This document shows, piece by piece, positions 1 through 9,654 of a DNA stretch of 64,000 nt. How positions within the stretch are numbered: the first letter of the stretch is position 1; the number at the start of each line of letters is the position of its first letter. A model generated the notes under the pieces. It was not told the origin of the DNA and did not search any database. It saw only the letters and a list, made by a program, of their open reading frames with translations. Source of the DNA: Lucinisca nassula (lineage: Eukaryota > Mollusca > Bivalvia > Lucinida > Lucinidae); assembly GCA_963580285.1 (NCBI GenBank), contig OY757013.1, forward strand, positions 135,405,027-135,469,026. Reading direction: 5' to 3'. Both the position numbers and the translations under genes were made by a program.

Positions 1-85
1 GGTTTTATTTAGCCGCTTATGTATAAGCCTGCTCAGGAAAAGTGAGGATAGGTAAACTGACCTGCTCGATATGAACCACGTGGCT
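1..85 (+). repeat. tRNA-SINE body fragment
   Basis: This fragment reads TAGCCGCTTATGTATAAGCC, then GTAAACTGACCTGCTC-ATATGAA. The same tail recurs at 27382-27410, and the GCCGCTTA...TAAGCCTGC core matches the tRNA-headed SINE at 44640-44905. I read it as the 3' body of a tRNA-derived SINE whose head lies outside the window. No coding sense is apparent. Confidence 0.45.
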
Positions 86-183
86 TTGTCAGGGCTGTTA
101 AACTCTTAACAAAGAGACAAAACAAACGATAAATGCATTCTGCAAGAACAAGGTAAAGTTACGAGTATATATCTTTGTAGAAC

Positions 184-345
184 ACATTTCATCACGATAA
201 CAAGTCCGTGCAATTAAGACCCCTCTAAACCCCACTGTATATAGAGAAAACTGGGGTTTACGAGGGTATTCATTATTTTTCTAATTACTGCTCCAAAACA
301 CCGGTTGTGGTCACTCGTTAGAACCGCTTCAATGATCTTTTGCGT
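184..345 (+). mobile_element. P2 foldback MITE, left half
   Basis: It starts with the P2 terminal motif CATCACGATAACAAGTCCGTG. The usual C-rich/G-rich self-complementary block follows (CTAAACCCCACT then ACTGGGGTTTACG), and then the left arm of the central palindrome (GGTTGTGG, CTCGTTAGAACCGC). The right arm and right terminus are missing. The copy breaks off where the X1 array begins. Confidence 0.7.
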
Positions 346-840
346 CCGATTAAATTGTGCTAACAAGATAATATGTTGTGCGGACAAGATAATAAGTTGT
401 ACGCACAATATATTATATTGTCCGCACAAGATAATATCTTGTTCGCACAACATTTTATCTTGTTCACAAAAAATATTATTTTATTTGCACAAGATAGATC
501 TTGTGTAGACAACATAATAACTTATGCGGACAACATTATATCTTGTGCGCACAAAATAATATCTTGTTCGCACAACTTAATATCTTGTCCGCACAACATA
601 TTATATTGTTAGCACAATTTAATTAGGCGAATAATACGCATATGCTATTATGCTGTCCGCGCAAGATCTATGTGATGCAAACAAGATCATATGTTGTGCG
701 CACAAGATAATATTTTGTGCGCACAAGATATATTATGTTGTTTGCACAAGTTAATATCTTGTGCGCACAACATAATATCCTATGCACACAAGATAAAATC
801 TTGTTCGCACAACTTAATATTTTGTTCGCACAACATATAA
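346..840. repeat. X1 palindromic short-unit array
   Basis: About 20 imperfect copies of a 20-24 bp unit of the type TTGTGCGCACAAGATAATATC fill this interval. Units are themselves palindromic (GTGCGCAC; AGATAATATCT) and vary as CAAGATAATATC, CAACATAATATC or CAACTTAATATC. X2 at 3248-3843 has the same composition. Element A (841-3150) appears to be inserted at the array's right edge, because X-like right-flank sequence (CTTCCCGGGTTC) resumes at 3164 after element A. X1 lacks the left terminal repeat seen in X2. Open frames through it are low-complexity and not genes. Confidence 0.8.
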
Positions 841-3150
841 AACAAGAGGACCAAGCTAGCTTGGTCCTGTATCGCTCACCTGAGCTAACAGATTCAAAGT
901 TTAAGGAAGTGCCAACCTTTACTGAAGGCTTTATGGGAGGACATGGTGATGACAGGGTAAGCATTTTCTGAAAATCAAGTTGAATGTAACTCTATGATAA
1001 ACAGGCTGACCTCACCGGTTTTCAAACTCATTCAAGCTTTTATTCCTGACTTGCTAAGAAGATCCGATCTAAACTGAAGTGGCTATGGTGATGACAAGTT
1101 CAAAAACAAGAGTTTTCAAACTCCTCCAAGCTTTCTGCCTGACTTCCTTGTTTGTAATTTTCATGAAGATCCGTTCAAAACTAAAGGGGCAGCAGTGATG
1201 ACAATGTCGAAAATAGGCATTTTCAGCAATCAAACACACGTCACTCTATGATAAATGTGCCGACTTGGCCGGTATTCGAACTCACCTGAGGTTTTATTCC
1301 CAAACCTTATATGTAAGTTTCAGAAAGATCCGATCAGACTTGGCCAGTATTCAAACTCATCCAAGATTTTATTCCCAGCCACCTCACATATAAGTTTAAG
1401 AAAGATCCGATCAAAACTGAAGGGGCTACGGTGATGACAAGGTCAAAATTGGCATTTTTAGCAAGCAAAGGGATGTTACTCTATAATAAATGAGCCGACT
1501 TGGCCAGTTTTCGAACTCATCTGAGGTTTCATCCCTAGCCACCGTACATATAAGTTTCAGAAAAATCCGATCAAAACTTTAGGGTCTACGGTAATGACAG
1601 GGTCAAAAATCAACATTTTCAGCCATCAAAGGGACATAACACTACGATAAATGGGCTGACTTGGCCTGTTTTCGAACTCATCCAAGGTTTTATCCCAAGC
1701 CACCATAATTATAAGTTTCAGAAAGATCCAATCAAAACTGAAAGGGTTATGGTGATGACAAGGTCAAAAATTGGAATTTTCAGCAATTAAAGGGACGTAA
1801 ATCAATGATAAATGGGCAAACTTGGCCGGTATTCAAACTCATCCTAGGTTTTATCTCCAGTCACCTTACATATAGGTTTCAGAAAAATTTGATCAAAACT
1901 GAAGGGGCTACGGTGATGACAAGGTAAAAAATTGACATTTTCAGCCATCAAAGGGACATAACTATATAGTTAATGGGGCAACTTGGCCGGTTTTCGAATT
2001 CATCCGAGGTTTTATCCCCAGCCACCATACATATAAGTTTCAAAAAGATCCGATCAAAACTGAAGGGTTTACAGTGTTGACAAGGTCAAAAATCAACATT
2101 TTCAGCAATCAAAGGGACCTAACTCTATGATAAATAGGCCACCTTTGCCGGTATGCGAACTCATCCGAGGCTTTATCCCAAGCAACTTTGCACATAAGTT
2201 TAAGAAAGACCCGATCAAAACTGAAAGGGCTACGGTGTTGACAAGGTCAAAAATCGGCTTTTCAGCAATCAAAGGGACGTTACTCTGTGATAAATGGACC
2301 AACTTGGCTGGTTTTCGAACTCATCCGAGATTTTATCCCCAGCCACTTTACATATAAGTTTCAGAAAGATTCGATCAAAACTGAAAGGGCTACAGTGATG
2401 ACAAGGTCAAAAATCAGCATTTTCAGCAATCAAAGGGACGTTACTCTACGATAAAAGGGCTGACTTGGTCGGTTTTCGAACTCATACGAGATTTTATCCG
2501 CAGCCACCTTACATATAAGTTTCAGAAAGATCCGATCAAAACTGAAGGGGCTACGGTGATGACAAGGTCGAAAATGGGCATTTTCAGCAATCAAAGGGAC
2601 GTAACTCTATGATAAATTGGCGGACTTGGCCGGTTTTCGAACTCATCCGAGGTTTTATCCCCAGCCACATTACATACAAGTTTTAGAAAGATCCTATCAA
2701 AACTGAAGGGGCTACGGTGATGACAAGGTCAAAAATGGGCATTTTCAGCAATCACAGGGACGTAACTCTATAATAAATGGGCCGACTTGGCCGGTTTTCG
2801 AACTCATCCGAGTTTTTATCCCCAGTCACCTTACATATAAGTTTCAGAAAGATCCGATCAAAACTGAAGGCGCTACGGTGATGACAAGCATGTTCCCATA
2901 GTAAGTCTATGGGACCTTGTGGTTGCCATAGGAACCAAAGTTTTAGAGCGATTTCAAAAAAAGTTTATGTCATCAATGCCCCACCAGAGGCATGCTACAG
3001 ATGAGAAATGACTGAGGTCAGCCTGCAGGATACAGAGATATAGCTGCTCAAAAGTGTGGACGGACGACGGACGGACGGACGGACGACGGACGACGGAGGA
3101 CCCACTATACTATAAGCTCCCCTGGAGCCTTCGGCCCAGGTGAGCTAAAA
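841..3150 (+). mobile_element. Element A: satellite-carrying element
   Basis: The left terminus is AACAAGAGGACC plus a palindrome (CCAAGCTAGCTTGG) plus TGTATCGCTCACCTGAG. The right terminus is a (GACGGAC)n block, then ATAAGCTCC, GAGCCTTCGGCCCAGG and TGAGCTAAAA. Between them lie a 161-bp tandem array (about 900-2885) and a unique-looking 3' module (2886-3060). The same termini bound element B (inverted) and element C. The right end forms a small hairpin with a TTC loop followed by CTAA, reminiscent of Helitron-like 3' ends, but the left end and insertion site do not prove that class. No transposase or helicase frame is present, so the element would be non-autonomous. Confidence 0.7.
900..2885 (+). 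repeat. 161-bp satellite array in element A
   Basis: There are about 12 tandem units. The landmark GATCCGATCAAAACTGAAG recurs at 1404, 1564, 1725, 1886, 2047, 2208, 2368, 2529, 2690 and 2851, giving steps of 160-161 bp. Each unit also contains GGTGATGACAAGGTC, CATTTTCAGCAATC, ACTTGGCCGGTTTTCGAACTC and TTTTATCCCCAGCCACC. The first two or three units (900-1330) are more divergent and irregular. Open frames crossing units (for example 2102-2357) are satellite artefacts. Confidence 0.92.
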
Positions 3151-3247
3151 ATATCATGTCTCTTCCCGGGTTCAGTAACCGACAAATTAAATGTACTTCC
3201 AACAATGTCAAATTGCTATATATTTCCACATTTTAATACCTGTTTTG
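3151..3247. other. X1 right flank after element A
   Basis: This stretch begins AATATCATGTCTCTTCCCGG and resembles the right flank of X2 (TGTCCCTTCCCGGGTTCC at 3823 onward). That supports the idea that element A separated X1 from its own right end. The rest (3185-3247) is AT-rich with no recognised feature. Confidence 0.5.
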
Positions 3248-3843
3248 TACGGAACCCGGGAAAGGAAACTTGCAATTTATTTTAATATGTTGTTCGAACA
3301 TATTGTTCCCACAACTTAATATCTTGTTCGCACAACATAATATCTTGTGCGCACAACTTAATATATTGTTCGCACAACATATTATCTTGTTTGTATAAAA
3401 TAGATCTTGTGCGAAAAGATATTATCTTGTGAGCACAAGTTATGATCTTGGTCGCACAACATACTATCTCGTTTGCACAACATCTATCTTGTGCACACAA
3501 CATAATATCTTGTGCGCACAAGATATTATCTTTTTCGCACAACTAAATATATTGAGCGAACAGCATTATATCTTGTGCGCACAAGATATTAGCTTGTGCG
3601 CACAAGATAATATCTTTTTCGCACAACTTCCCAAAATCTATGTTGTGCATATAAGATAATGTGTTGTGCGAACAAGATAATATCTTGTGCGCACACGATT
3701 TTAAGTTGCGTGAACAAGATATTATCTTGTGCTCACAAGAAAATACATTGTGCGCACAAGATAATGTCTTCTTCGCACAAATTCAAATCTTGTTCGCACA
3801 ACATATTATAAACAAGATTGAATGTCCCTTCCCGGGTTCCGTA
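3248..3843. mobile_element. X2: foldback element with palindromic core
   Basis: Terminal inverted repeats are TACGGAACCCGGGAAAGGA on the left and TCCCTTCCCGGGTTCCGTA on the right. The interior (3285-3812) is an array of 20-24 bp self-complementary units built on TTGTGCGCACAAGATAATATC. The element has no coding capacity; frames through it translate to a monotonous CAQDNILC-type pattern. Intact termini plus a palindromic satellite core suggest a foldback-type DNA element. The alternative is a satellite seeded inside a MITE. Confidence 0.7.
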
Positions 3844-3993
3844 GTTTTCTCTTTTCTTTTTTTTTTTTTTTTTTTTTTCTCTTTTTTTTTTTCTAGAAGA
3901 AACTGTTTTATAACAAATCGATAAACATGGGTAATTGCGAAAAAGTAAAATCAAATGCCAGGAATGAAAAGCGACTGTGTCTCATTGCATTAT
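3844..3993. other. T-rich spacer
   Basis: A polypyrimidine tract (about 3846-3893, mostly T with a few C) is followed by about 100 bp of AT-rich sequence. I see no gene or recognised repeat. Confidence 0.6.
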
Positions 3994-4272
3994 TATCACG
4001 AAAACACGTCTATATAAGTTTGACCCCATTGAACCCAACTTTTATATAGTAAAACTGGGTTTTCCGGGGGTTAACCTTATTTTTCTTATTTCTGCCCTAA
4101 AATATAGATTTTGGGTACTCGTTAGAACCGCCTTGATGAGGCGGTTCTAGCGAGTACCCACAATCTATATTTGGAGCAGAAATAAGAAAAATATTACAAT
4201 TTTTCCTCATAAATTTTTCATTTTTTCGGCAATAATGGTGGCAATGTATTTGTATAGGCGTGTTTGCGTAAT
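3994..4272 (+). mobile_element. P foldback MITE, complete
   Basis: The left terminus is TATCACGAAAACACGTCTATA and the right is TGTATAGGCGTGTTTGCGTAA, which together form a terminal inverted repeat of about 22 bp. A central palindrome at 4103-4172 has arms GGGTACTCGTTAGAACCGCC and GGCGGTTCTAGCGAGTACCC. Flanking the palindrome are TTTCTTATTTCTGC and GCAGAAATAAGAAA, which are also complementary. The element is about 280 bp and has no coding capacity. Confidence 0.88.
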
Positions 4273-4442
4273 GACGTCGCGTTTCCGTCCGCTGAATATG
4301 CTGCCGCTTCTGACGATATCCAATCAGGGTTAGATGTACGAACTAACCGGACTATATTTTCTCCTTATTAGTAGGACAAGCGTTATCGCTGTGTTCTTAG
4401 ATCACGCTTGATCTTTCGATAATAGACACGTGCGATATATAA

Positions 4443-4808
4443 AGGATCTTACATGAGTGCTCGTGTATTATTGAATTTATTAAACGAGTTGAGGAAAAGG
4501 GATAAAATGCGAGGCTCTGCCGAGCATTTTATTCCTTTTCCTCACCGTGTTTAATAAATTCAATAATACATGAGCACGAATGGAAGATTCTATTTATCAT
4601 ATGACATTTAAAACGCATTTTATTCACGTTTGTTTACAAAAATGTCAATATTCCGCCATTAGTAAACACGACATCGTTAAGGACGTCGTACATGTAAAGT
4701 TACAGGACCTATCTACCTAATTTGCATATTTAATCCACAAGTGGATTATCGAAAATATTATATGGCGTTATTACACTCTCAGACGCGACGTCATATGATA
4801 AAGTGCAT
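4443..4808 (+). mobile_element. R palindromic MITE, copy 1
   Basis: It begins AGGATCTTACATGAGTGCTC. A long near-perfect palindrome follows (4455-4580; arms include TTTATTAAACGAGTTGAGGA and GGGATAAAATGCGAGGC), then a conserved tail (CATATGACATTTAAAACGC, CGCCATTAGTAAAC, GACGTCGTACATGTAA, TTTGCATATTTAATCCAC) ending near GCGACGTCATATGATAAA. Other copies are at 13846-14212 and 32253-32613 (inverted) and 26938-27207. It is non-coding; mobilisation in trans is an inference. Confidence 0.82.
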
Positions 4809-5080
4809 TTATTCACATCTCCAAAATGGCTAATTCTCTGAAGAGAATTCCTAATATTTATTTTATTTACACTGCATACATAGGTTATGGGTGCTCGTTA
4901 GAATAGTCTCATAATTGAGACGGTTCTAACGCGCACCCACAACCTATGTCTTGGAGCAGAAATAAGAAACACAGAATGTATATCCCCGTTAACCCTAGTA
5001 TACTCAATAAAAAGTGGGGTTTAGAGGGATATTCATTTCACGGACGTATTTACGTGATGTTGCCCGTCCCCAGCCCTGAG
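4788..5080 (-). mobile_element. P2 foldback MITE
   Basis: The palindrome at 4888-4951 has arms GGGTGCTCGTTAGAA and TTCTAACGCGCACCC and is flanked by CATAGGTTATGG and CCACAACCTATG. The right end reads CACGGACGTATTTACGTGATG, which is the P2 terminus in reverse. The left part holds CACATCTCCAAAATGGCTA, the hallmark of the other P2 end. An open frame at 4946-5143 belongs to the repeat; similar frames occur in other copies. Confidence 0.78.
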
Positions 5081-5324
5081 GAAGATCGGATTTACATTGT
5101 TTTGACGAGGACCCCGTTTGCATTTGCATCGGCATTAGCGTAGGAGTTCGCAACGGCTTTGGCGTTTACTATTTGGGGCATAGCAAACTGAAATTGATAT
5201 ATTCTTTCTAAACTTGCATAATTACATATTACATATACCATAGATTATGTCCTGACAGCACTGCCTTGATTTTCGAAGTAACAGGCTCCATTAAACCTTA
5301 TCATTTTTTTCAAAAATATTTTTT

Positions 5325-5680
5325 TATTATGAAAACACGACTGTACAAATACATTGTAACCTTAACCGCCAAAACAATGAAAATTTTAAAAAGAAAAAGT
5401 GTGATAGTTTTCTTATTTCTGCTCAAAAAATAGATTGTGGTACTCGTTAGAACTGCCTCATCGAGGCGTTTCTAACGATCACCCATTATCAAATACATGA
5501 TTGTGGGAACTCGTTAGAGCCGCCTCATCGAGGCGGTTCTAACGAGTACCCACAATCAATATTTAGAGCAGAAATAAGACAAATAAGGTTAACCCCCTGT
5601 AAACCACATTTTCTGTAAACAAGTGGGGTGAAAGGGGGTCAAATTTATATAGGCCTGTTTTCGTGATGATCTGCGACCTG
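5325..5680 (-). mobile_element. P foldback MITE with doubled palindrome
   Basis: Termini are ATTATGAAAACACGACTGTAC and TATAGGCCTGTTTTCGTGATG. Two palindromes sit side by side: a degenerate one at 5436-5490 (CTGCCTCATCGAGGCG) and a better-matched one at 5506-5562 (AGCCGCCTCATCGAGGCGGT). This suggests local duplication of the stem. The element is about 355 bp against about 280 for single-palindrome copies. Confidence 0.82.
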
Positions 5681-5842
5681 ACGCTTGAATAACGTGATGA
5701 TTGTGCTGAAGGTATGTACATGATAAAACCGTTGCAACCTTTCAGAATGTCATTTTTCTCTTGCACATGTATGCTCACGAATACATCAGTTGTGCTCAAA
5801 TGTTCCACAATAAGTCATTGTAACGTTGTGAAGAATTAATTA

Positions 5843-6140
5843 GCATCACGATAAAAAGTCCGTGAAACGAAGACCTCCCCCCCCCCTAAACCCCACTTTA
5901 TATAGAGAAAAGTGGGGTTTACAAGGGTAAACATTATCTGCCTTATTTTTGCTCAAAACATAGATTGTGGGTACTCGTTAGAACCGCCTCATTGAGGCGG
6001 TTCTAACGAGCACCCACATTCTATGTTGAAAGCAGAAATAATTAACTTTAATTTAAGATGTTATCATTTTTACCTAATATTTATCATTTTCTGACAACAT
6101 GTTGGACGCCATTATTTCTTACGGACATGTTTTCCTAATG
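5843..6140 (+). mobile_element. P2 foldback MITE
   Basis: The left terminus is CATCACGATAAAAAGTCCGTG. Next come a C-tract with CTAAACCCCACT and AGTGGGGTTTAC, then a well-preserved palindrome at 5960-6030 with arms GGGTACTCGTTAGAACCGCC and GGCGGTTCTAACGAGCACCC. The right terminus is the degenerate TTACGGACATGTTTTCCTAAT. The 3' half has drifted. Confidence 0.78.
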
Positions 6141-6515
6141 GAATCTGTGAGCCATGCCATTAAGCTTTAAATCATATGGGGACGCTATCGAAACTAAGTA
6201 TTGAGAACAAAATACTGATGAAAACTACTCTTCACGTTGCTACAGGCAAACACGAGTCGCACAAATAGCTTCAATATGCCAGCATTGAACGATGATACAA
6301 CATGATCGAATAACGTCATTAGCGACGACATGGATTTCTATCAGTTAGTTAATGAAAATGGTGGAAAGAGAAAACTAATCTTACAGTTTTAATGACGCAG
6401 AAAAGAAAAAAATCAGCACATCGAAAGAGCAGATCGTTGCGATAACGCGTCTGTGTGTTTGTGATAAGGGTGACATTAGAAGATCTGAACATCAAAAAAA
6501 AAAAAAACATGCCTA
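6141..6515. other. No recognised feature
   Basis: About 375 bp of AT-rich sequence containing a 14-A run at 6495. I see no gene, RNA or recognised repeat. Confidence 0.5.
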
Positions 6516-6607
6516 TACATTACGAAAACACGCCTATACAAATACATGATAAATTGTACCACCTAAAATACGAAAGTTCTAGACGAAAAATTGTGATATT
6601 GAAGAAT
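6516..6607 (+). mobile_element. P MITE left end, interrupted by a SINE
   Basis: It starts CATTACGAAAACACGCCTAT, followed by ACAAATACATGATAAATTGTACC and GAAAAATTGTGATATT, as in intact P copies. It stops exactly where the tRNA-headed SINE at 6608 begins. The palindrome and right end were not found downstream, so the rest was probably deleted. Confidence 0.72.
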
Positions 6608-6902
6608 GACAGCCTCGATAGCACAATGGTTAACGCGTTCGACTCAGGATCGAGAGGTTGTGCGTTCGAATCAGGCACCCAGTATCGAGTTGTGTCCTTG
6701 GGTATGACACGTAATGACACTGCCTCACTTCATCCAGGTGTAAATGGGTAGCAGTGTTGTAATAGTTACTGTCTCTCTCTCGCGCGCGTGAAAACACCCG
6801 GAATGAGTGTTCGAGAGCAATTATATAAGCGCGAAGCTTCCATCGCTATCTAACTGAAATAAATTAGTTTAAACTAAGGGCAGTGAGACGTTTTACGGCC
6901 AC
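6608..6902 (+). mobile_element. tRNA-derived SINE
   Basis: The head has an A-box-like TAGCACAATGGTTAACGCG and a B-box GTGCGTTCGAATC at 6662-6674, spaced as in a tRNA. The acceptor ends do not pair, so it is not a tRNA gene. The body contains TTGTGTCCTTGGGTATGACA and CATCCAGGTGTAAATGGGTA, a body type common in invertebrate tRNA-SINEs. Amplification would depend on Pol III transcription and a LINE partner (known for the class). The insertion is inside a P MITE. Confidence 0.75.
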
Positions 6903-6989
6903 CACACATCCCTTAAACACCAGCTGTTGTGAAGTTATATTTTCCGAATATTTTCCCACTGAAACATTAAATCCAAATTATTTTTAATG

Positions 6990-7365
6990 CCCATTGATAT
7001 AGGTTTTTTTTCATGGCCATGAAAACACAGCCAATAATAAGGGTACAGTCAATGGAATTTTATGGCCATTAATTTTATTTGCCATTATTCCAGACATTTA
7101 TCAAAATATAATAGCCATTAAAATGTGCAAGTGTTCATTAATTAATGGCCATTAAATAATTGCATTCGTTGTTTAATAATGGCCATAAAATCAATTGCCA
7201 TTATTTTAGGTAAGGGAAACTTAACAGCCATAAACATGAGTAGAGGGATTAAACGGCATTAAAAATGATGAAAAATATGAAACAGGCCTACTAAAAAATG
7301 TAATATTCATTATTTTAAATAATGGGAATTCAATGGCCATGCTGGTGTAAAATTGACGGGCATTA
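6990..7365. repeat. ATGGCCAT motif field, left
   Basis: Short palindromic words of the type AATGGCCATTA recur at irregular spacing, for example CATGGCCATGAAAAC (7013), TATGGCCATTAATT (7060), TAATGGCCATTAAAT (7143) and AATAATGGCCATAAAA (7175). The field abuts a LINE relic, and a matching smaller field (8495-8580) follows it. A larger field is at 11850-12430. The origin is unknown. Confidence 0.6.
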
Positions 7366-7386
7366 CATCTGCTATATGCAAATGAC

Positions 7387-8462
7387 ATGATGTTTTCTGC
7401 CATGCTCACAGATGCTTTCCAGGATGGTGACAGTGGCATTCCTATTACGTTTTGTTTTGATTGGAAGATTGTCAATCTCAGATAGTTGCAGGCCAAATCC
7501 AAGGTGCAGGCAGAGATGCTAGATGAGTTCCGCTTTGCTGATGACATGCCAAAAGGTGCTCCCACAGGAGAGAAGATGCAAACAGGTATAGATCAAGTAT
7601 ACAATACTGTGATAGCTATGTTCTCACAATCAGCATCAAAAAGACTTAAGTATTCTATCAGCCAGCACCTGGTAAGCCTTACAAAGAGCCCACCATCACA
7701 GTGAAAGGTCAAATATTGCAAGTGGTAGAAAAGTTCACCTACCTTGGGAACATACTGTCAAAAGCCGTGCTCATTGATGATGAAGTCAATGCCAGGATTA
7801 CCAAAGCTAGTGCAGCATTTTAGCTGACTTCGTGGTAATGTCTGGGATCAAAGTGGAATCAGACTTGACACAAAACTGAAAGTCTACAGAGTTGAGGGGC
7901 TGCCAACACTATTGTATGCATGTAAAACATGGACACTCCAACAGAATGAATCACTTTCATACTAGCTGTCCTAGAAAACTCTTAAAGATTAAGTGGCAAG
8001 ACAGGATACCAGACACGGAAGTCCTGAACAGGGCAGGGATGCAAAGAGTACATACTCTTTTGAAAATAGTACAGTTAAGATGGGCAGGCCATGTTACTAG
8101 AATGCCCGAGGAACTTTTGCCAAAGAAAATACTCTATGGAGAACTCAATTTGGCGGTCAGACGAAGCGCTACAAGGACACTTTCAAAGCCTCCCTCAGGG
8201 GCTTCAACGTTCCAACAGAGTCGTGGGAACAACTTGCACAGGACAGAGCAAAGTGGCGACATCTCATCAAAAGGGGTGCCAATGAACATGAGGCAACAAG
8301 TAGCAGTAAAACTGAGCAAAAACGAACACAGCGCAAAGCCACAGATAAGGCATCACCAACCGAGCTATCTTCCTCTAGCCTCTGTTGCGCTATTTGCAAC
8401 AGACAGTTCAGAACTAGAATCGGTCTCATCAGCCATATTAAAATACACAAATTGTCCGTAAT
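7387..8462 (+). pseudogene. LINE reverse transcriptase relic with C-terminal zinc finger
   Basis: This is the decayed C-terminal half of a non-LTR retrotransposon polymerase. Readable pieces, in different frames, are: MFSAMLTDAFQDG near 7390; the RT palm motif EFRFADDMPK (FADD codons 7534-7545), the metal-binding catalytic site; KFTYLGN at 7731-7751; KLLKIKWQDRIPDTE and LRWAGHVTRMPEE at about 7976-8113; and a C2H2 finger at 8386-8448 (CAIC, 12 residues, HIKIH). Several stops and frameshifts separate them, so no functional enzyme can be made. The endonuclease and N-terminal part are absent. ATGGCCAT motif fields flank both sides. The LINE assignment is firm, the clade is not. Confidence 0.9.
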
Positions 8463-9190
8463 GACAGACGAGCCATTATGTAAAAGATATTTAATGGTAT
8501 TTCAATGGTCATGAAATTAAGGATATTAATGGCCATTTGATGACCACCATCTTAGGATAAAATAATGGCCATTAATATTGGGATGGCAGTATCAGTTACA
8601 ATACTAAGGATCTAAAGTGCAAAACCATCAATAAAAGGTAGGGACATTTACTGGCTCTGAATGCTCTCATCCTGCAATCTTGAGTATATATAATGTACAA
8701 TGTCTTTGACCCCTTCTGGTGTTAAAATGAAATTGGAAGAAGGAAAGTAACGAAAAACATACATCAAATGGGTACTGGGATAACATGATCCCTCCTGTGC
8801 AGGGAGAAGCATTCCCTGCTCAGGTGAAATATCCCCTACATTAACTACACGATTACTGTGTAGGCTTTCAATCTGTTAATCTGGAGTGTATATAATGTAC
8901 ATTGTCTAGTGTCCTCCATGGTGTTTAAAACATACTGGAAGAAAGAAAGAAGTCCTTTTCGAACCAAAACACAATTCAGTTGACTAAATTTCAAAATTGT
9001 AAAAATATCTGACAACGCATTAATTTCAGTAATCAAGTGGCACTGAAATAAATTACCTCTGATGGTGCTGTTAAATGTCGTAGAGATCTCAAATTTATGC
9101 TGATTTAACAGTCTTTTCTCATTTTCCCAAAGCAAAATGGTGCATCTTTTCAAATTTTGAGAACATAGAAAGTCTATTGACATACTTGTC
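8463..9190. other. Motif field and Y-motif region
   Basis: 8495-8580 continues the ATGGCCAT motif field. At 8669-8705 and 8851-8905 there are two copies of a dispersed motif (ATTACTGTGTAGGCTTTC, then GAGTGTATATAATGTACA). The rest is AT-rich without a supported gene; a 115-aa frame on the minus strand lacks any recognisable family. Confidence 0.5.
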
Positions 9191-9209
9191 ATGTCAAGTG
9201 CTTTTGATT

Positions 9210-9450
9210 TTCGGTCGTGTAACCATGGCAGAACTGATTGTGTTGGGCTTTAACAACACTCCAACACTTGTTTTTTTTTTTGTTTCTTCTTCCAGAGAAA
9301 GGAAGAAAACATGGAAGTGAGGGACAACAGGAGAAAGAAAGAAATGAATAAAAGTGTAGAAACTGAAGAAATAATAACATTTGGCATGCACCCTTACCTG
9401 CTGTAAGAACAAAAGACGTTGCGCAACTGTTAGCCAATTTGAGTTGCACG
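9210..9450 (-). repeat. K repeat, copy 1
   Basis: Read on the minus strand, this matches 16906-17433 (itself split by an F SINE). Shared features are a CAACTG/TTACAG-type start, GCAGCAGGTAA-like sequence, TATTTCTTC-GTTTCTACACTT, GTCCCTCACTTCCATGT and CTCTGGAAGAAGA. It is diverged, and its class is unknown. Pyrimidine bias explains the open frames here. Confidence 0.55.
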
Positions 9451-9654
9451 CCCAATTGATGCAAAAAAAATAAAAAAAAATATAATCTTCCCGACACCCA
9501 CCACCCCCAAAGTATGGTAGTACCCCTCACAGCGCCGATCTCACAAGAGCCCTCATCAGAGACGTAAACCTGGTTGTCTGTTTGTCTATCTTCATCTGCT
9601 GACTTGGTCACATTTGGCCATTACTTCAGTTAGGTGGATAGCTAAAACTCTTAA

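Noticed and set aside
841..3150. Canonical Helitron call for element A
   Set aside because: A 3' hairpin followed by CTAA is suggestive, but there is no TC 5' end and no clear A-T insertion site, so I left the class open.
346..3812. CRISPR-like arrays at 346-840 and 3285-3812
   Set aside because: Units are continuous, self-palindromic and without unique spacers. The context is eukaryotic with SINEs and LINE relics.
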